Virus record (IMG/VR): IMGVR_UViG_3300042445_000551
Location: 1-37,454 of that record
DNA length: 37,454 nt
Reading direction: 5' to 3' (one strand)
Source of the DNA: a virus
Part shown: positions 8,101 through 16,912 of the stretch, piece by piece
How the letters are laid out: each line of letters opens with the position of its first letter
Numbering within the stretch: position 1 is the first letter of the stretch
Notes under the pieces: model-generated
Told to the model about the DNA's origin: nothing
Database searches by the model: none
Seen by the model: the letters and a program-made list of their open reading frames with translations, nothing else
Translations under genes and position numbers: made by a program

Positions 8101-9901
8101 GGTTGAGAACGATTTCATTCTTGATGTTATCCAACCACCCTGGTGCATTCCATTCTTTACCCTCGGCTAGTGTTGCAATACGCATTCTACCACCAGCAGC
8201 TTCAGCCACTCGGAGTGCATCCATTTGAGAAGCAGCACGTTCTGGACCGACCTTATCCACAAGAATCCGCATTGCATCTGACCAAGCAGCTTGTTCCATT
8301 TCTGGTCGGCTAGCAATGAAGCGGTTGATGTCTCCAGTCGCGTTTGTTCGTGTTCTTAACGTCGAACCACCGAAAGCTTCTTTACCAATGTCAAAGCCAG
8401 CGTTCAGCGATCCATAGAATCCACCAAGTGCAAGACCAGCACCCATTCCTGCTGCAACACCTTCTAGATTACGTTCAGCTAGTCCACCTAAAGCACCGCC
8501 AACCACAGAGCCAGCAGCACCACCCTTGAGAGCACCTTTGGATAGATCAATGACGGTTCGTGCAATAGGTTGGAACTGTGCTAAACCAGCAGCAGCTTTG
8601 CGAACTACTGGCGAAGTCAGAGGATCAAGTGCAACACGTTCCAAACGTCCTGCTCTTGATGCTTCCTCTTGTGAAACACGGAGAAAGGAGCGGAAGAACT
8701 CTGCAACCTTCTCAGTTGTTTTAGCTTGAGCTAAGAAGACAGCAGGTGCTCCAGCTACTACAGAGCCACCTAATACAGTTCCTTGCGCTGCGGTTCCCAT
8801 GCCAGGAGCTACAGTTTCAACAAACTCACCAAGCTTTTTGAGTCCTTGACTAGGAAGACCAGCAGTGAATTGAACTGCTCCAGCAGTGGTTTCTGCTGCC
8901 CTTAAACCTGCCTGTGCCATTGGACTTGGTGCAGTTGATGCAAAGGCTCCCATGGGTGCGTTGGGATCTGGAGTGAATGGACGCATTACTTGACCTTCTG
9001 GCCCTGTATATGCTGGAGGTAGATTATCAACACCTTGTGCAGCAGTTCTTGCAGCAGTTTCAGCAGCCGTTTCTACTCCTTCAGTTCCAGCAGCCCTAAC
9101 AGCACTTTGTGCAGCAGCTTTAGCGGCAGCTTTAGTAATCAAAGTCTTACCTCCTTTGAGAGCTACTTTGACCAATGCTCCACCCAATCCAGCAGCTAAG
9201 AACGGATCAGCGAACTGTCCACCTCTAGCGACTTCTGGAATAGAAGCATTCCGCATCGTTGACTCCATCGCATAGAGTCTGTTTACAATCTCAGAGTCAC
9301 GTTGTTTTTCGGATGCAATAAGGTTGTTATAGTCTTCCTCGGTGTTGACTCGATCTTGACCTACGGCATTTGGAATCATTCCACCCATTCCCATGAAGGC
9401 ATTGGATGCGTAATTAGGCTTGGCTACCTTTCCAACAAAGTCTTCCTTGCGTGGGATAGGTTGAGCAGGATCAAAGATCTTGTTCAGGATGTCATACGTT
9501 CCCACCATACCTGCGGTCATACCTTCACCAAGTGACTTGGCTACTTCTACGCCTTCACCTTGATAGGTCTTGTATGCTGCTGTGCCAATGCCAGTAGCTA
9601 GTTCATCTCTGACTTGATTGAACGTGTCCTTGGCAATACCAAAGAACTCACCTGGCGAAGTCTTCTTGTCAGCTTGATACTGTTTAAACAAGACGTAGTT
9701 ATCATTCGACATCTGCTGGAATGGGTCAACCAAGTCTTGCCCTTCCATGGCAGCATTCTTCACTCCCTCAACGTAGTCTGCCATGTCCTTACCAGTAGGC
9801 TTAAACATGGCATTCACAGACTCATTGATTTGTTCCTGAGTCGCTTCATCAGGGAATACAAGGGTTTGATTGCGAGACTTGATGAAGACTTCTTTGGGCA
9901 T
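5126..9901 (-). CDS. Giant ejection/internal virion protein with HExxH protease motif
   Basis: The 1591-residue product is the last of the structural genes, the place of the T7 gp16-like ejection proteins. Residues 5-33 carry the start (IKSRNQTLVFPDEAT, then EQIN) that I associate with phage injection proteins. Ala/Gly-rich, membrane-like stretches lie at about 230-290, 365-395 and 455-505. HEATH at 611-615 is a zinc-peptidase HExxH motif, and EIADE at 701-705 could supply the third ligand, as in gluzincins. Residues ~1107-1150 and ~1545-1588 are related ~40-residue modules (FR/YR-x-Y...G...GV...A). It fits the large polyvalent class of proteins injected with DNA. The injection role is inferred, and so is the protease activity. 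Confidence 0.85.
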   Translation of the reverse strand: MPKEVFIKSRNQTLVFPDEATQEQINESVNAMFKPTGKDMADYVEGVKNAAMEGQDLVDPFQQMSNDNYVLFKQYQADKKTSPGEFFGIAKDTFNQVRDELATGIGTAAYKTYQGEGVEVAKSLGEGMTAGMVGTYDILNKIFDPAQPIPRKEDFVGKVAKPNYASNAFMGMGGMIPNAVGQDRVNTEEDYNNLIASEKQRDSEIVNRLYAMESTMRNASIPEVARGGQFADPFLAAGLGGALVKVALKGGKTLITKAAAKAAAQSAVRAAGTEGVETAAETAARTAAQGVDNLPPAYTGPEGQVMRPFTPDPNAPMGAFASTAPSPMAQAGLRAAETTAGAVQFTAGLPSQGLKKLGEFVETVAPGMGTAAQGTVLGGSVVAGAPAVFLAQAKTTEKVAEFFRSFLRVSQEEASRAGRLERVALDPLTSPVVRKAAAGLAQFQPIARTVIDLSKGALKGGAAGSVVGGALGGLAERNLEGVAAGMGAGLALGGFYGSLNAGFDIGKEAFGGSTLRTRTNATGDINRFIASRPEMEQAAWSDAMRILVDKVGPERAASQMDALRVAEAAGGRMRIATLAEGKEWNAPGWLDNIKNEIVLNPRLLQADTPAHEATHSILSSQIKRQYRAQVEEAIYGIPDPVTGEIIKPGFLDDAGLARVAEQIRDAYNKGKNTDEGTRFQGLANILKNSTDKDSLIKTRSEIADELAADYGAKFFDRIRAGRFNPDRLPLVYRNALNAIDDGIYNAFQSVVFERGMDLGFDAPSRSFRDPNGKRIRVPKLDEIFKRAYSQKSTAETVVSKKPDLIPVKPADRAIWAKSYGGARGILNEDNTPKSSAQVAAEATARWQNMVNKLSPLPESELKGIEFSRDKSGKTTMTAKGQLSPDALTAILESDMLDQSANAVLRDVIISMQNPDKSTFDTRYYKAYERGQRSGKMVAGVYPPSHNEILPYAVTMNSQQGVNIKAVDMTRVRQRLATALNKPQFKDLYSNPADALKDFKRYLENATQVMPVSDSATLFGGGAKGSAKRNLFYEALGFRLRNGESLLNVPDSVIRKSQDTIKDYRVERFAKLVDSGNRFAFEEATTFERTMKNFQPSAFTPETLPNGESFTNPDGFRILNKTGSKLFRTYDDTGKLIGVAESKEKAVKKAMDEAIVLKNADKAESSKRFQPTLEEDPAYIQAVKSGDTEAIKRIKDAFTERVTKEFNKRVYEGLNSAAQSLRKKTLSGVKKTGETFIKLANLPETFIAKKASTSTNAKGIVNDLGLGNDVTVEEMGYNPIPGRGYANVIRLSTPEGFASIIHDDNYAWIDTSQVNKKKSDGTPIDGYNDPLSREKQQLGQASYQILGLFAKNNGLKLVPDPNGVSAIADIRRIDAMLASALRTGDTSYIDFAGIGTNPRATPVGWTGGKDYVRDVGVLATMSSEYATHFFPELNKLTLSKDGTKVILDGKAYTLDNLTKHLLVGDRSAVKTGVGEKTLRRAVFSKLDSLEFDGMDVAGLLEDSTEYMRGDERGGDSAVSIDRARAKLLEVSSSRVMFQPDPASPNILNGTDGSRIIKSTSGKYRVYLATGALAGVKETLESAQKLIERKSNK

Positions 9902-9902
9902 A

Positions 9903-11045
9903 TTATTTTATAGGTTCGAATCTTCCTGTTGCAGGGTTGATATCCATGTTAATTTTTGGAGGAACCGCTGATTGTCCTGATTCAATAGTGTTAGCACCTT
10001 GACCTTTCTTTCTGTTTGAGATTTCAATCATTCTAGCCTGTAAACTTCTCAAGCTACGCAAAGCTTGTTCATCTGTTCCTGCCATATTGATGCCAGCTAA
10101 AGCTTGCCCAATCATAGCACGCTCTTCATTTGAGAACGAACCTTGACCTGCAAAGATACTTGAACCAATTGCTGTCACTTTAGATTTCAAAGCTTCAATT
10201 TCTGCTCTTGTCCCAGAAGCAGTTGTTGGTATACCAAGTCTGTCAGAAAGTCCTTGATAGATATTGCCACTTTTACCAGTAGCATCTGCAATCAATTCTT
10301 CCTTCCTTTCCCTTTCTGCTTTTTGTTCAGCGGTTTCATTGCTTGTTTTTGGTGGGCCTAAAAGATTATTCATCTCCTCAACAGCATTATTCAAGATGTC
10401 TCCTGTGCTTAGTTTAACCACTCCAGAAACGCTAGGATCAACAGGAACATCGACAATCTTACCATTCACCAAAGCTTTGCCAGCAATAGGCTTTCCAGTT
10501 TGTGAGTCGATTAATGGATAAGCAGTGAATGCAGACTCAGGAGACTGTGCAACATCAACAAATTGAGGTGAAGTTATGCCAGCACCTGAAACCATCATTT
10601 TACCAGTGCCAGGGATCTCTCTAGTTTGAAGAGGTTTTTCAGGTTGTTGAATTGCGGGAGCCTCTCCATAATAAGCAAGTACATCAGCAGCAGCTTTTTG
10701 CTGAAAAGCCTGAATAGTGCTCGCCTTGGTTGTTCTATCTATTCCTCCAGCATAGTTCACAATCTCATTAAACCTGTCTTCAATCAGCTTATTATAAGCA
10801 ATCCGTTCACGACTAGGTTGAAGCATCTGTTGTTGTGAAGCCTGCTGAACTACCTGTTGTTGAGGCATTTGAGCCTGCTGAGGAGCATAGTTTTCAAGTG
10901 CAGGTGGTTGGACCACTTGTTGATTCATACCTTGCCCATATTGATTCAACACATCTGAAGAAATTGGACTCGTTTGATAAGACTGCTGTAGCAAATCTTG
11001 TGCATACATATCAAGCCTTGGTTGTTGTGATGCTAGGTTGTCCAT
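9903..11045 (-). CDS. Internal virion/ejection protein candidate, Gln-rich N-terminus
   Basis: The 380-residue protein begins with a long Gln/Pro-rich, disordered-looking stretch (residues 20-80). It then has a helical region, a small beta region with LIDSQTGKPIAGKALVNGK, and a C-terminal helical bundle with GTRAEIEALKSKV and FSNEERAMIGQAL. No enzyme motif is visible. It lies 1 nt upstream of the giant ejection gene and downstream of two other likely internal proteins, the position of gp14/gp15-like core proteins. That assignment rests on gene order. Confidence 0.65.
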   Translation of the reverse strand: MDNLASQQPRLDMYAQDLLQQSYQTSPISSDVLNQYGQGMNQQVVQPPALENYAPQQAQMPQQQVVQQASQQQMLQPSRERIAYNKLIEDRFNEIVNYAGGIDRTTKASTIQAFQQKAAADVLAYYGEAPAIQQPEKPLQTREIPGTGKMMVSGAGITSPQFVDVAQSPESAFTAYPLIDSQTGKPIAGKALVNGKIVDVPVDPSVSGVVKLSTGDILNNAVEEMNNLLGPPKTSNETAEQKAERERKEELIADATGKSGNIYQGLSDRLGIPTTASGTRAEIEALKSKVTAIGSSIFAGQGSFSNEERAMIGQALAGINMAGTDEQALRSLRSLQARMIEISNRKKGQGANTIESGQSAVPPKINMDINPATGRFEPIK

Positions 11046-11061
11046 ATAGTTATATTATGTG

Positions 11062-11694
11062 TTAACGTCCAGCACGGCGCATTTGCATGTAGTAGCGTTC
11101 AAGTGCATCAATCTGCTCAGGAGATAATTGAGGCACTAATGATGCCCCAAAACCTGGACTAAATGGTAAAACTGAAGCGGCTGGTGAGGCGGCTGGTGAG
11201 GCGGCTGGTAAAGGAAGTCCTGGATCTTGTCCTATTGGTGAAGGACTTGATCCCATACTTGGTGCATTTAACCCTCTTGTGAGTTTGTATTGCTCAGAAC
11301 TACCTTGTTGCATTTGTCGATTTCTTTGGTTAATCGAATCAATAGTCTGTATACGTTGAGCCTCTTGACCTAGGGAGTTCTGGAACACAGCCTGCTGTTG
11401 TGGACTCATATTACCAATGTTCATGTATTGTTCAGACAATACTGGGTTCATGGGCACTCCAGTCGCTTGAGACGTGGATTCTAGACCACTGTATTGAGCA
11501 GCAGCACCTTGTTGGGAAGCTTCTGATCCAGCTTTTTGATCAGCGTATTTCTGAACCATGCTACCAATGCTACTTGCTGCTTTTTTGATTGTCTCAGCAT
11601 TCTGTCGAGTAGGTGCAGTCATCATGTTATACGCATCATCTGGAAGCGTCTTAAATCCTTGTCTGTAAGCTCCAAAATATCCACCTTGATTCAT
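11062..11694 (-). CDS. Gln/Ala-rich virion protein candidate
   Basis: This 210-residue protein is low in complexity: helical and Gln/Ser-rich up to about residue 135, then a linker with PAASPAASPAAS coded by a 12-bp tandem repeat (11177-11210), and a short helical end ERYYMQMRRAGR. It lies between the reductase and the Gln-rich virion gene with gaps of 4 and 16 nt. It is most likely an internal capsid protein or a chaperone for one. No family is recognised. Confidence 0.55.
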   Translation of the reverse strand: MNQGGYFGAYRQGFKTLPDDAYNMMTAPTRQNAETIKKAASSIGSMVQKYADQKAGSEASQQGAAAQYSGLESTSQATGVPMNPVLSEQYMNIGNMSPQQQAVFQNSLGQEAQRIQTIDSINQRNRQMQQGSSEQYKLTRGLNAPSMGSSPSPIGQDPGLPLPAASPAASPAASVLPFSPGFGASLVPQLSPEQIDALERYYMQMRRAGR

Positions 11695-11698
11695 AGTT

Positions 11699-12502
11699 TT
11701 AGTCTTTCATATAGGTTAGTTTTTCCTGTGATGCCCATGGCACTTGTCCTGAAATATTCTCGATTGTCATGTCCAGCTTCGGACAATGCACGAACTTAGG
11801 AGCGTTTAGACGACGATCAACGCAACGTGTGCAAGCATGAACGTAGTCAACGTTATGCGCTTTCTCTGCCTTCTCACGCCACTTGCCATTAGCTTTCTCG
11901 TAACGGTCTGAGTCGTATGGAACATCATAGCGTTCGATGTAGTCCCATACGTCATCATGCGTCCAGTCTCGAAGAGGGAACATCATGTTAGACTGATTCC
12001 AAAGAACTCTTGAATCAATACGAGTTCCAGCGTCACCACCTAGAATTGGATCTGAATCACAACCTTTGTGACCTATCCACAGTGCATCAAACTGAGGCAC
12101 TTCTAGCATCAGTTGCTTTGGTCGTTTGAGGATGTCTAACGAGCAAGTGTATGAACACCCTTCGATTGGCTCTACGATGCCTGTAGGACATGTTAGAATC
12201 GTTGAGTTAACCTGATACAGGTTCTGCACTTCAAACTCATTATCTGTCTGTTGAAAGGCAGATTCTTGAGGATGCCAAGTGTAAACCAACAAGTTCCACC
12301 GTTTGATTAACTCATCAGCGAAGACATACTTCCTTGGTTCCCATGGTTCACGAAAGAAGATGACAGGCATAGAGATGCCCATGCCTTTCATAATGTGAAG
12401 AAGCACCATTGAGTCCTTGCCACCAGACCAACAAATCATCCCTTTTGGAAACAACTTGATGCCACTGGTAATGATCTTTTTTGTGTTTTCGAGTTTAGTC
12501 AT
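11699..12502 (-). CDS. PAPS reductase-family (PP-loop) enzyme
   Basis: This 267-residue protein has the PP-loop SGGKDS at 26-31, with a ...VLLHIMK helix behind it, and a FFREPWEPR segment as in phosphoadenosine-phosphosulfate reductase/ATP-pyrophosphatase proteins. A Cys-rich part (GCSYTCS at about 115, then CTRC near residue 224) could bind a metal or cluster. Family members activate a substrate by adenylation: sulfate reduction, tRNA thiolation or DNA phosphorothioation (DndC). The gene sits between virion genes and is coupled by TAATG to the upstream one, so it is expressed with late genes. Substrate unknown. Confidence 0.85.
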   Translation of the reverse strand: MTKLENTKKIITSGIKLFPKGMICWSGGKDSMVLLHIMKGMGISMPVIFFREPWEPRKYVFADELIKRWNLLVYTWHPQESAFQQTDNEFEVQNLYQVNSTILTCPTGIVEPIEGCSYTCSLDILKRPKQLMLEVPQFDALWIGHKGCDSDPILGGDAGTRIDSRVLWNQSNMMFPLRDWTHDDVWDYIERYDVPYDSDRYEKANGKWREKAEKAHNVDYVHACTRCVDRRLNAPKFVHCPKLDMTIENISGQVPWASQEKLTYMKD

Positions 12503-13308
12503 TAGAATAGACCAGCACCAACGATTGCAGCAGTTCCAAGAGAACCAGCAGCAGCAACACCTGTGCTGATATTTTGTGCTCTATTAGAGGCTTTTGCAGC
12601 ATTAGAAGTGAATGCGTTTTGTGCGTTCTGCGAGTAAATATCAGATGCCATCTGTGATTCAGGCTGAAACTGTCTGCCTGCCATCAGTCCAGAGGCTTGA
12701 CCTGCTAGACCGGAAAGCGTTTGTGCCATCGGTTGATAAGTCGTGTTGTAATACTGAGGAACGCCAGATGTCTCTAGTTGGTTAGCCACATTACCAGCAA
12801 ACTGCTGTCGTTGGCGTTGCATCGCTTCACCCATTCCATACTGACTCATGATCTCCGCACCGATTGCACGGTTGCCTGTGCCCATACCGCGAGCAGCATA
12901 AGCACCTCTAGCCTGCTGTTGTGCAATCCTCTGTTGTTCAGGCGTAAGGCTAGAACCAGCGGCTAGACCTTCTTCTGCTTGTGTTTGGAGTTGTGAGAGC
13001 AGATTAGCAGATCCAGCACCTTGACGATACTGCTGCACGAACTGCGGCATGTATTTTGCCTGCTGTGCAATGTCAGCTTCAGAGAGTTGGTTCTGATAAT
13101 CAATCAGCCCAGGCATTGCCTCACCGTAAATACCCTGCAAGCCTTGCAAGCCTTGTCCTAACTGTGAGATGTTAAGTGCAGTGTATTGTGGTTGATACTG
13201 CTGTTCTGCTGCTAGAATCTTAGGCGCGAGTTTCATCTGCGCGTTAAGAGTCTGAGTCATCATCTTCGCGTACGAGATGGGTTCTGGAGCTTTAGGTGAC
13301 GATCCCAT
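12502..13308 (-). CDS. Internal virion protein candidate (ARGAYAARGM type)
   Basis: This 268-residue Gln/Ala-rich helical protein contains the segment LTPEQQRIAQQQARGAY and then AARGMGTGNRAIGAEI, which I have seen in podovirus internal or ejection proteins. The last ~20 residues (GVAAAGSLGTAAIVGAGLF) are a hydrophobic Gly/Ala helix that could insert in a membrane during DNA entry. Its stop shares a base with the start of the reductase gene. The ATG lies within the end of the upstream gene (17-nt overlap). Confidence 0.7.
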   Translation of the reverse strand: MGSSPKAPEPISYAKMMTQTLNAQMKLAPKILAAEQQYQPQYTALNISQLGQGLQGLQGIYGEAMPGLIDYQNQLSEADIAQQAKYMPQFVQQYRQGAGSANLLSQLQTQAEEGLAAGSSLTPEQQRIAQQQARGAYAARGMGTGNRAIGAEIMSQYGMGEAMQRQRQQFAGNVANQLETSGVPQYYNTTYQPMAQTLSGLAGQASGLMAGRQFQPESQMASDIYSQNAQNAFTSNAAKASNRAQNISTGVAAAGSLGTAAIVGAGLF

Positions 13309-13630
13309 ATTTTGCTTTCATTTTGTTGAAGTTGTGAGCGTGATATTTAGTTAAACCATGACGTTGAAATACTGCATGCTCTAAAGCGTGAGGAGCTTTA
13401 ATCAGTATATCCTTAACTGAGCCAGAGGCAAGATGCACAAACCAGCCGTTATGTTTGTCAGTTAAAAAGAACGGTTTCACACCATCCCAATAACATTGTT
13501 GCATAAGGCAGAAGCTCTCATCGGATGAATAGACAACTCCATACTGAATGCAACTGCCTAACAATTCCTCGAAAGAGACTGCATCAGTCATGCCTTCAAG
13601 CCATTGTTTTGCTCGTTGCCATGGTTTCAT
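13292..13630 (-). CDS. Hypothetical protein in the structural region
   Basis: This is a 112-residue mixed alpha/beta protein with a WFVHLASG strand and a C-terminal HGLTKYHAHNFNKMKAKYG helix. In T7-like phages a small protein (gp13 type) occupies this place between nozzle/fibre and core protein genes, but I cannot see enough similarity to name it. It starts directly before the stop of the fibre gene without a gap. Confidence 0.6.
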   Translation of the reverse strand: MKPWQRAKQWLEGMTDAVSFEELLGSCIQYGVVYSSDESFCLMQQCYWDGVKPFFLTDKHNGWFVHLASGSVKDILIKAPHALEHAVFQRHGLTKYHAHNFNKMKAKYGIVT

Positions 13631-14968
13631 TTACCAAAGAGCGGTGAAGTTAAGGAAAGAATCTGCCTTTACTGGACCTGCTCCACCAGCATAAGAGAGA
13701 ATGCCAACGCCAAACCCATTAACTGTCTTGAAGAAAGCAGCATTTAGTCCTGTAGAATCACCTGATCCAATACCACAAACAGGCATTGTTAATGATGAAT
13801 TATTACTGCCAGTCTGAGCATATAGATTAATACAATAAGTTGAGGCACTTGGCTTGTTTGTGAAGTTGATCTGAACTGCTGTTGCCACATTTGATGGAGT
13901 TGCAGCATTGCCATAAACAGAATAGATATTGCCACCAACAAACGTGTAACCATACCAATTGACAGTTGTTGTCAGTGCGGTGGTTACAAGGGGAGTCGTT
14001 ACTGTAAATACAGTTGCGCTTACTCTTGTAGCTGAGTACCAACCAGCAGCGAATCCTGTAACTGCTGGGATATACAACACATCGCTAGTTCTGATTCCGT
14101 GAGCCGTGTTGGTTGTAATTGTAACCGTTGTGTAGTTCAGAATTCTCACTGCTGAACCTGAATAAGTTGTTACGGTTGCAGAGTGCGTTTCAATATTGCC
14201 AAAAGCACGAATCTGAAAGAATGAACTAACAGTCTTGAGTCTTCCACTGTCGCTTGAGTCTCTGATAAGAAACTCATCACCAGTCCCTTGTTCCACATTG
14301 GCAACGTTAACAGGAATATTACCTTGTAGCGGACCAGTCAGAGTCGAGTTAAGAATCAATGATTTCTCATACCATGTAACAGTTCCAGCCGTGTCACCAG
14401 CATCTGCGACTGTGACTGTAAACGCATCGGCGGATGTTACTGTCACACTATAAGTGCCATTTAGAATGCTACTAGCAATCGTAGTTCCAGTGAATACAAG
14501 ATAACGAGTATTGGTGCTGGTTAGGCCATGGGCAGTCTTATTGACGGTTAGTGTTGTTCCTGTTCTTGCCCACGTTGCACTTGTTACAGCAGCACCTCCA
14601 AGAGTTGTATCACTGCCAAAGCTAGATGTTGCGTTTACTGTTAGAGTATCTGTTGCAGCATCGCCAAGGATCGTATTACCATTTGCAGTCAATGCGCCAG
14701 ATAAGGTAGTTGCGCCAGTTACGGCAAGATCAACAGCAGTTGTGCCTGTTGGCAGGTTACTAGCAATGTTAGCAAATGTCACCTTCTTAGCAGGAGAAGC
14801 TCCAGCAGTAGCAATCAGGAACTCATCAGCAGGAGCTGGAGTAGCTACAGCATCTTGTCCTGAAATGAACGTTGCAAGAGGCTTGGCATCGACAACGTGG
14901 TTCGTCAGTGCATCAGCATTGAGGACGTTACCTTGAACGAATGTTTGTGTAGAAACGAGAGTAGGCAT
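13631..14968 (-). CDS. Tail fibre or spike protein
   Basis: The 445-residue protein is rich in Thr, Ala, Ser and Gly. It has the fibre-type repeat region 'LAVTGATTLSGALTANGN' and 'LGDAATDTLTVNAT' at about 80-120. Two copies of a ~70-residue beta module follow (about 129-200 and 265-345), each with 'TxTxxTAHG(L/I)' and '(S/A)T.FTVT'. The C-terminal ~100 residues lack repeats and would form the receptor-binding head. It likely forms a trimeric fibre. It ends without a gap at the next gene. Confidence 0.78.
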   Translation of the reverse strand: MPTLVSTQTFVQGNVLNADALTNHVVDAKPLATFISGQDAVATPAPADEFLIATAGASPAKKVTFANIASNLPTGTTAVDLAVTGATTLSGALTANGNTILGDAATDTLTVNATSSFGSDTTLGGAAVTSATWARTGTTLTVNKTAHGLTSTNTRYLVFTGTTIASSILNGTYSVTVTSADAFTVTVADAGDTAGTVTWYEKSLILNSTLTGPLQGNIPVNVANVEQGTGDEFLIRDSSDSGRLKTVSSFFQIRAFGNIETHSATVTTYSGSAVRILNYTTVTITTNTAHGIRTSDVLYIPAVTGFAAGWYSATRVSATVFTVTTPLVTTALTTTVNWYGYTFVGGNIYSVYGNAATPSNVATAVQINFTNKPSASTYCINLYAQTGSNNSSLTMPVCGIGSGDSTGLNAAFFKTVNGFGVGILSYAGGAGPVKADSFLNFTALW

Positions 14969-14971
14969 ATT

Positions 14972-16909
14972 TTATTCGGTTGAGACTAGGTTACGGCCTG
15001 GGATTACAGCATCAAGAGTTAAACCTCGAATGGTTGGTCGTCCTGAATTGATTGTGAATTTAACGTCGATGGCGTAGGAACGGCGTGAGATCTTGGTTCT
15101 GATGTTCTTATCTTCAACTGCGGAGCTTGTGAAGTTAATCAAGTTTACCGTCGAATCAGGATTGGTGGCAATAGAAGAGATGTCAATGTTCGTATTCGCA
15201 TCTAACAACATATCAGTCTGCAAGCCTGAGAACCGCTTTTGATCAAACGTCTTGAAGCTGTAACGTCTGCTTGTGAGTATTGCTGGAATTGCAGATTGAA
15301 TCGCTCCCGTAACGAATACGGCTGAATCTGCTCCTGCGGTATCTCCTAACAGAGCAGTTCCTAGAACTGGCGTTCCTGTGCCGTTGTTGAGCAAGTCAAC
15401 CTCACCCTGTTCGCTCAAGTGAAACTTACGCAGTGATACTGCAAACATCTGATTCCTGTTGTTGTAAACCGCTTGAAGTAGCACCCTAGGCGCATACGAA
15501 CCAAAGGTTGCGTTCTGCGGATACTTATCCACCGATTCCCATGCTTGATTCAGCAGTGAGTAAACGAGCGTAGCGTTGTTCGTTGTCGGAGGAACATCGG
15601 AGTCAATCAGAGGGATTGAGAGGTAGTAACGGTTGTTGAAGAACAATCCGCAAGCGTTCTGGGCATACTGCGTGTTGATGTCCTCAATGATGTCTGAAAT
15701 TAGATCAGACAGAGGCTTTTGATCACCTACTAACTTGAGGTCTAACGTGTTATTGAGCAGGTAAACGCCACGATCTGAGAGGAAGAACACCTGTTGTCCT
15801 GCAAAGGTAATGCTACGCCTTGCAATGCATCCAAACTGGTTGGTGAGAGTCTGAACAAAGGAAGAGTTATCAATCCCTCGATCAATCGTTGTATTCGTGA
15901 TAGCAGGTGGCGGAATGTAACCGTAATATATGCTATTGCGCTTAAAGATCAGGAACTTGTCCTCTTGAAATGGCACAAAGCCTACGATGTAATCATTATC
16001 GCCAACGTTGATCTTGAATTGATCTAGCGAGACATCAAAGACGTTCGGTTCATAGTAGTTAGACGCAGCGATTTCATCACGGCTAACACAAAGCACGATG
16101 CGACCTTGGAAATACATTCCGAAGTCTGCTGGAGGCATACAAGCGTCAGTTTCGTTTGCAAGGTATGGGTATTGATCAGCAGTTCCAGCACCATCTACCG
16201 CTTGAGGAACCACGGTTACTGTCGAGGCTCCATCAAATACCAAGGGAGCTTTTGCTTTAACACAGTCGAATGTGTTGTGGTTTACAGTTCCTGAAGTTGT
16301 CGTTGTGTATGTAATTGATGTTGTGCTAGGAACTGTCTCAACAAAGTAAGTTCCTGAAATATTTGAATGCGTTGGAACATTAACAATGATCTCATCTCCA
16401 ATGGCATAACCATGATTAGAGGGAAAAGAACTTAAAGTTACAGTTGTTCCAGTGCGACTAGCTGAAGTTCCAGTAAACACATCATTCCTGCTATAACCTC
16501 GCAAGATGTAAACCTTGTTCTCAGCTTGGAAGGCATCGACTGGATCAGACTCGGAGATGGAACGGAAGAACGTAGTCGCGCCGATTACCTGTGAAGGATA
16601 AGGTCTAGCTGAAGAGATGGTCTTCGTCGTCGTGTTGTAGGTGTAAAGTGCAGTCTCGGAGACTAAAACGATGGACTGCTCACCTGTGATACTCGTATAG
16701 AGACAACTGGTTAGGAACTTCTTCCCACCAGTTACAAGTTCTGGAGTCGTTAAGTCTAGACATCCAGCACGCACTCTAGCTTCTCCACGATCCATTCGCA
16801 TGTTCTGCGCGTATTGCACAAAGCCTGCTGCAACGTTTACAGGATTCTCTCGGCTGGATATACCAACAAAGCCAAGGTCTCCTTCAGTTTGATATGGATT
16901 GTTAGGCAT
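14972..16909 (-). CDS. Tail nozzle / tubular protein B-like (beta-propeller)
   Basis: This 645-residue protein has the start typical of nozzle proteins such as T7 gp12: a GISSRENPVNVAAGFVQYAQ segment, then NMRMDRGEARVRAGC. It continues with propeller-like strands (DAFQAENKVYILRG, MYFQGRIVLCVS, DNDYIVGFVPFQEDKFLIF, GQQVFFLSDRGVYLLN). Residues ~145-215 carry one copy of the same beta module that occurs twice in the fibre gene. It would form the distal tail tube below the adaptor. Gene order supports this; P22 gp10-like is an alternative label. Confidence 0.75.
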   Translation of the reverse strand: MPNNPYQTEGDLGFVGISSRENPVNVAAGFVQYAQNMRMDRGEARVRAGCLDLTTPELVTGGKKFLTSCLYTSITGEQSIVLVSETALYTYNTTTKTISSARPYPSQVIGATTFFRSISESDPVDAFQAENKVYILRGYSRNDVFTGTSASRTGTTVTLSSFPSNHGYAIGDEIIVNVPTHSNISGTYFVETVPSTTSITYTTTTSGTVNHNTFDCVKAKAPLVFDGASTVTVVPQAVDGAGTADQYPYLANETDACMPPADFGMYFQGRIVLCVSRDEIAASNYYEPNVFDVSLDQFKINVGDNDYIVGFVPFQEDKFLIFKRNSIYYGYIPPPAITNTTIDRGIDNSSFVQTLTNQFGCIARRSITFAGQQVFFLSDRGVYLLNNTLDLKLVGDQKPLSDLISDIIEDINTQYAQNACGLFFNNRYYLSIPLIDSDVPPTTNNATLVYSLLNQAWESVDKYPQNATFGSYAPRVLLQAVYNNRNQMFAVSLRKFHLSEQGEVDLLNNGTGTPVLGTALLGDTAGADSAVFVTGAIQSAIPAILTSRRYSFKTFDQKRFSGLQTDMLLDANTNIDISSIATNPDSTVNLINFTSSAVEDKNIRTKISRRSYAIDVKFTINSGRPTIRGLTLDAVIPGRNLVSTE

Positions 16910-16912
16910 AGG

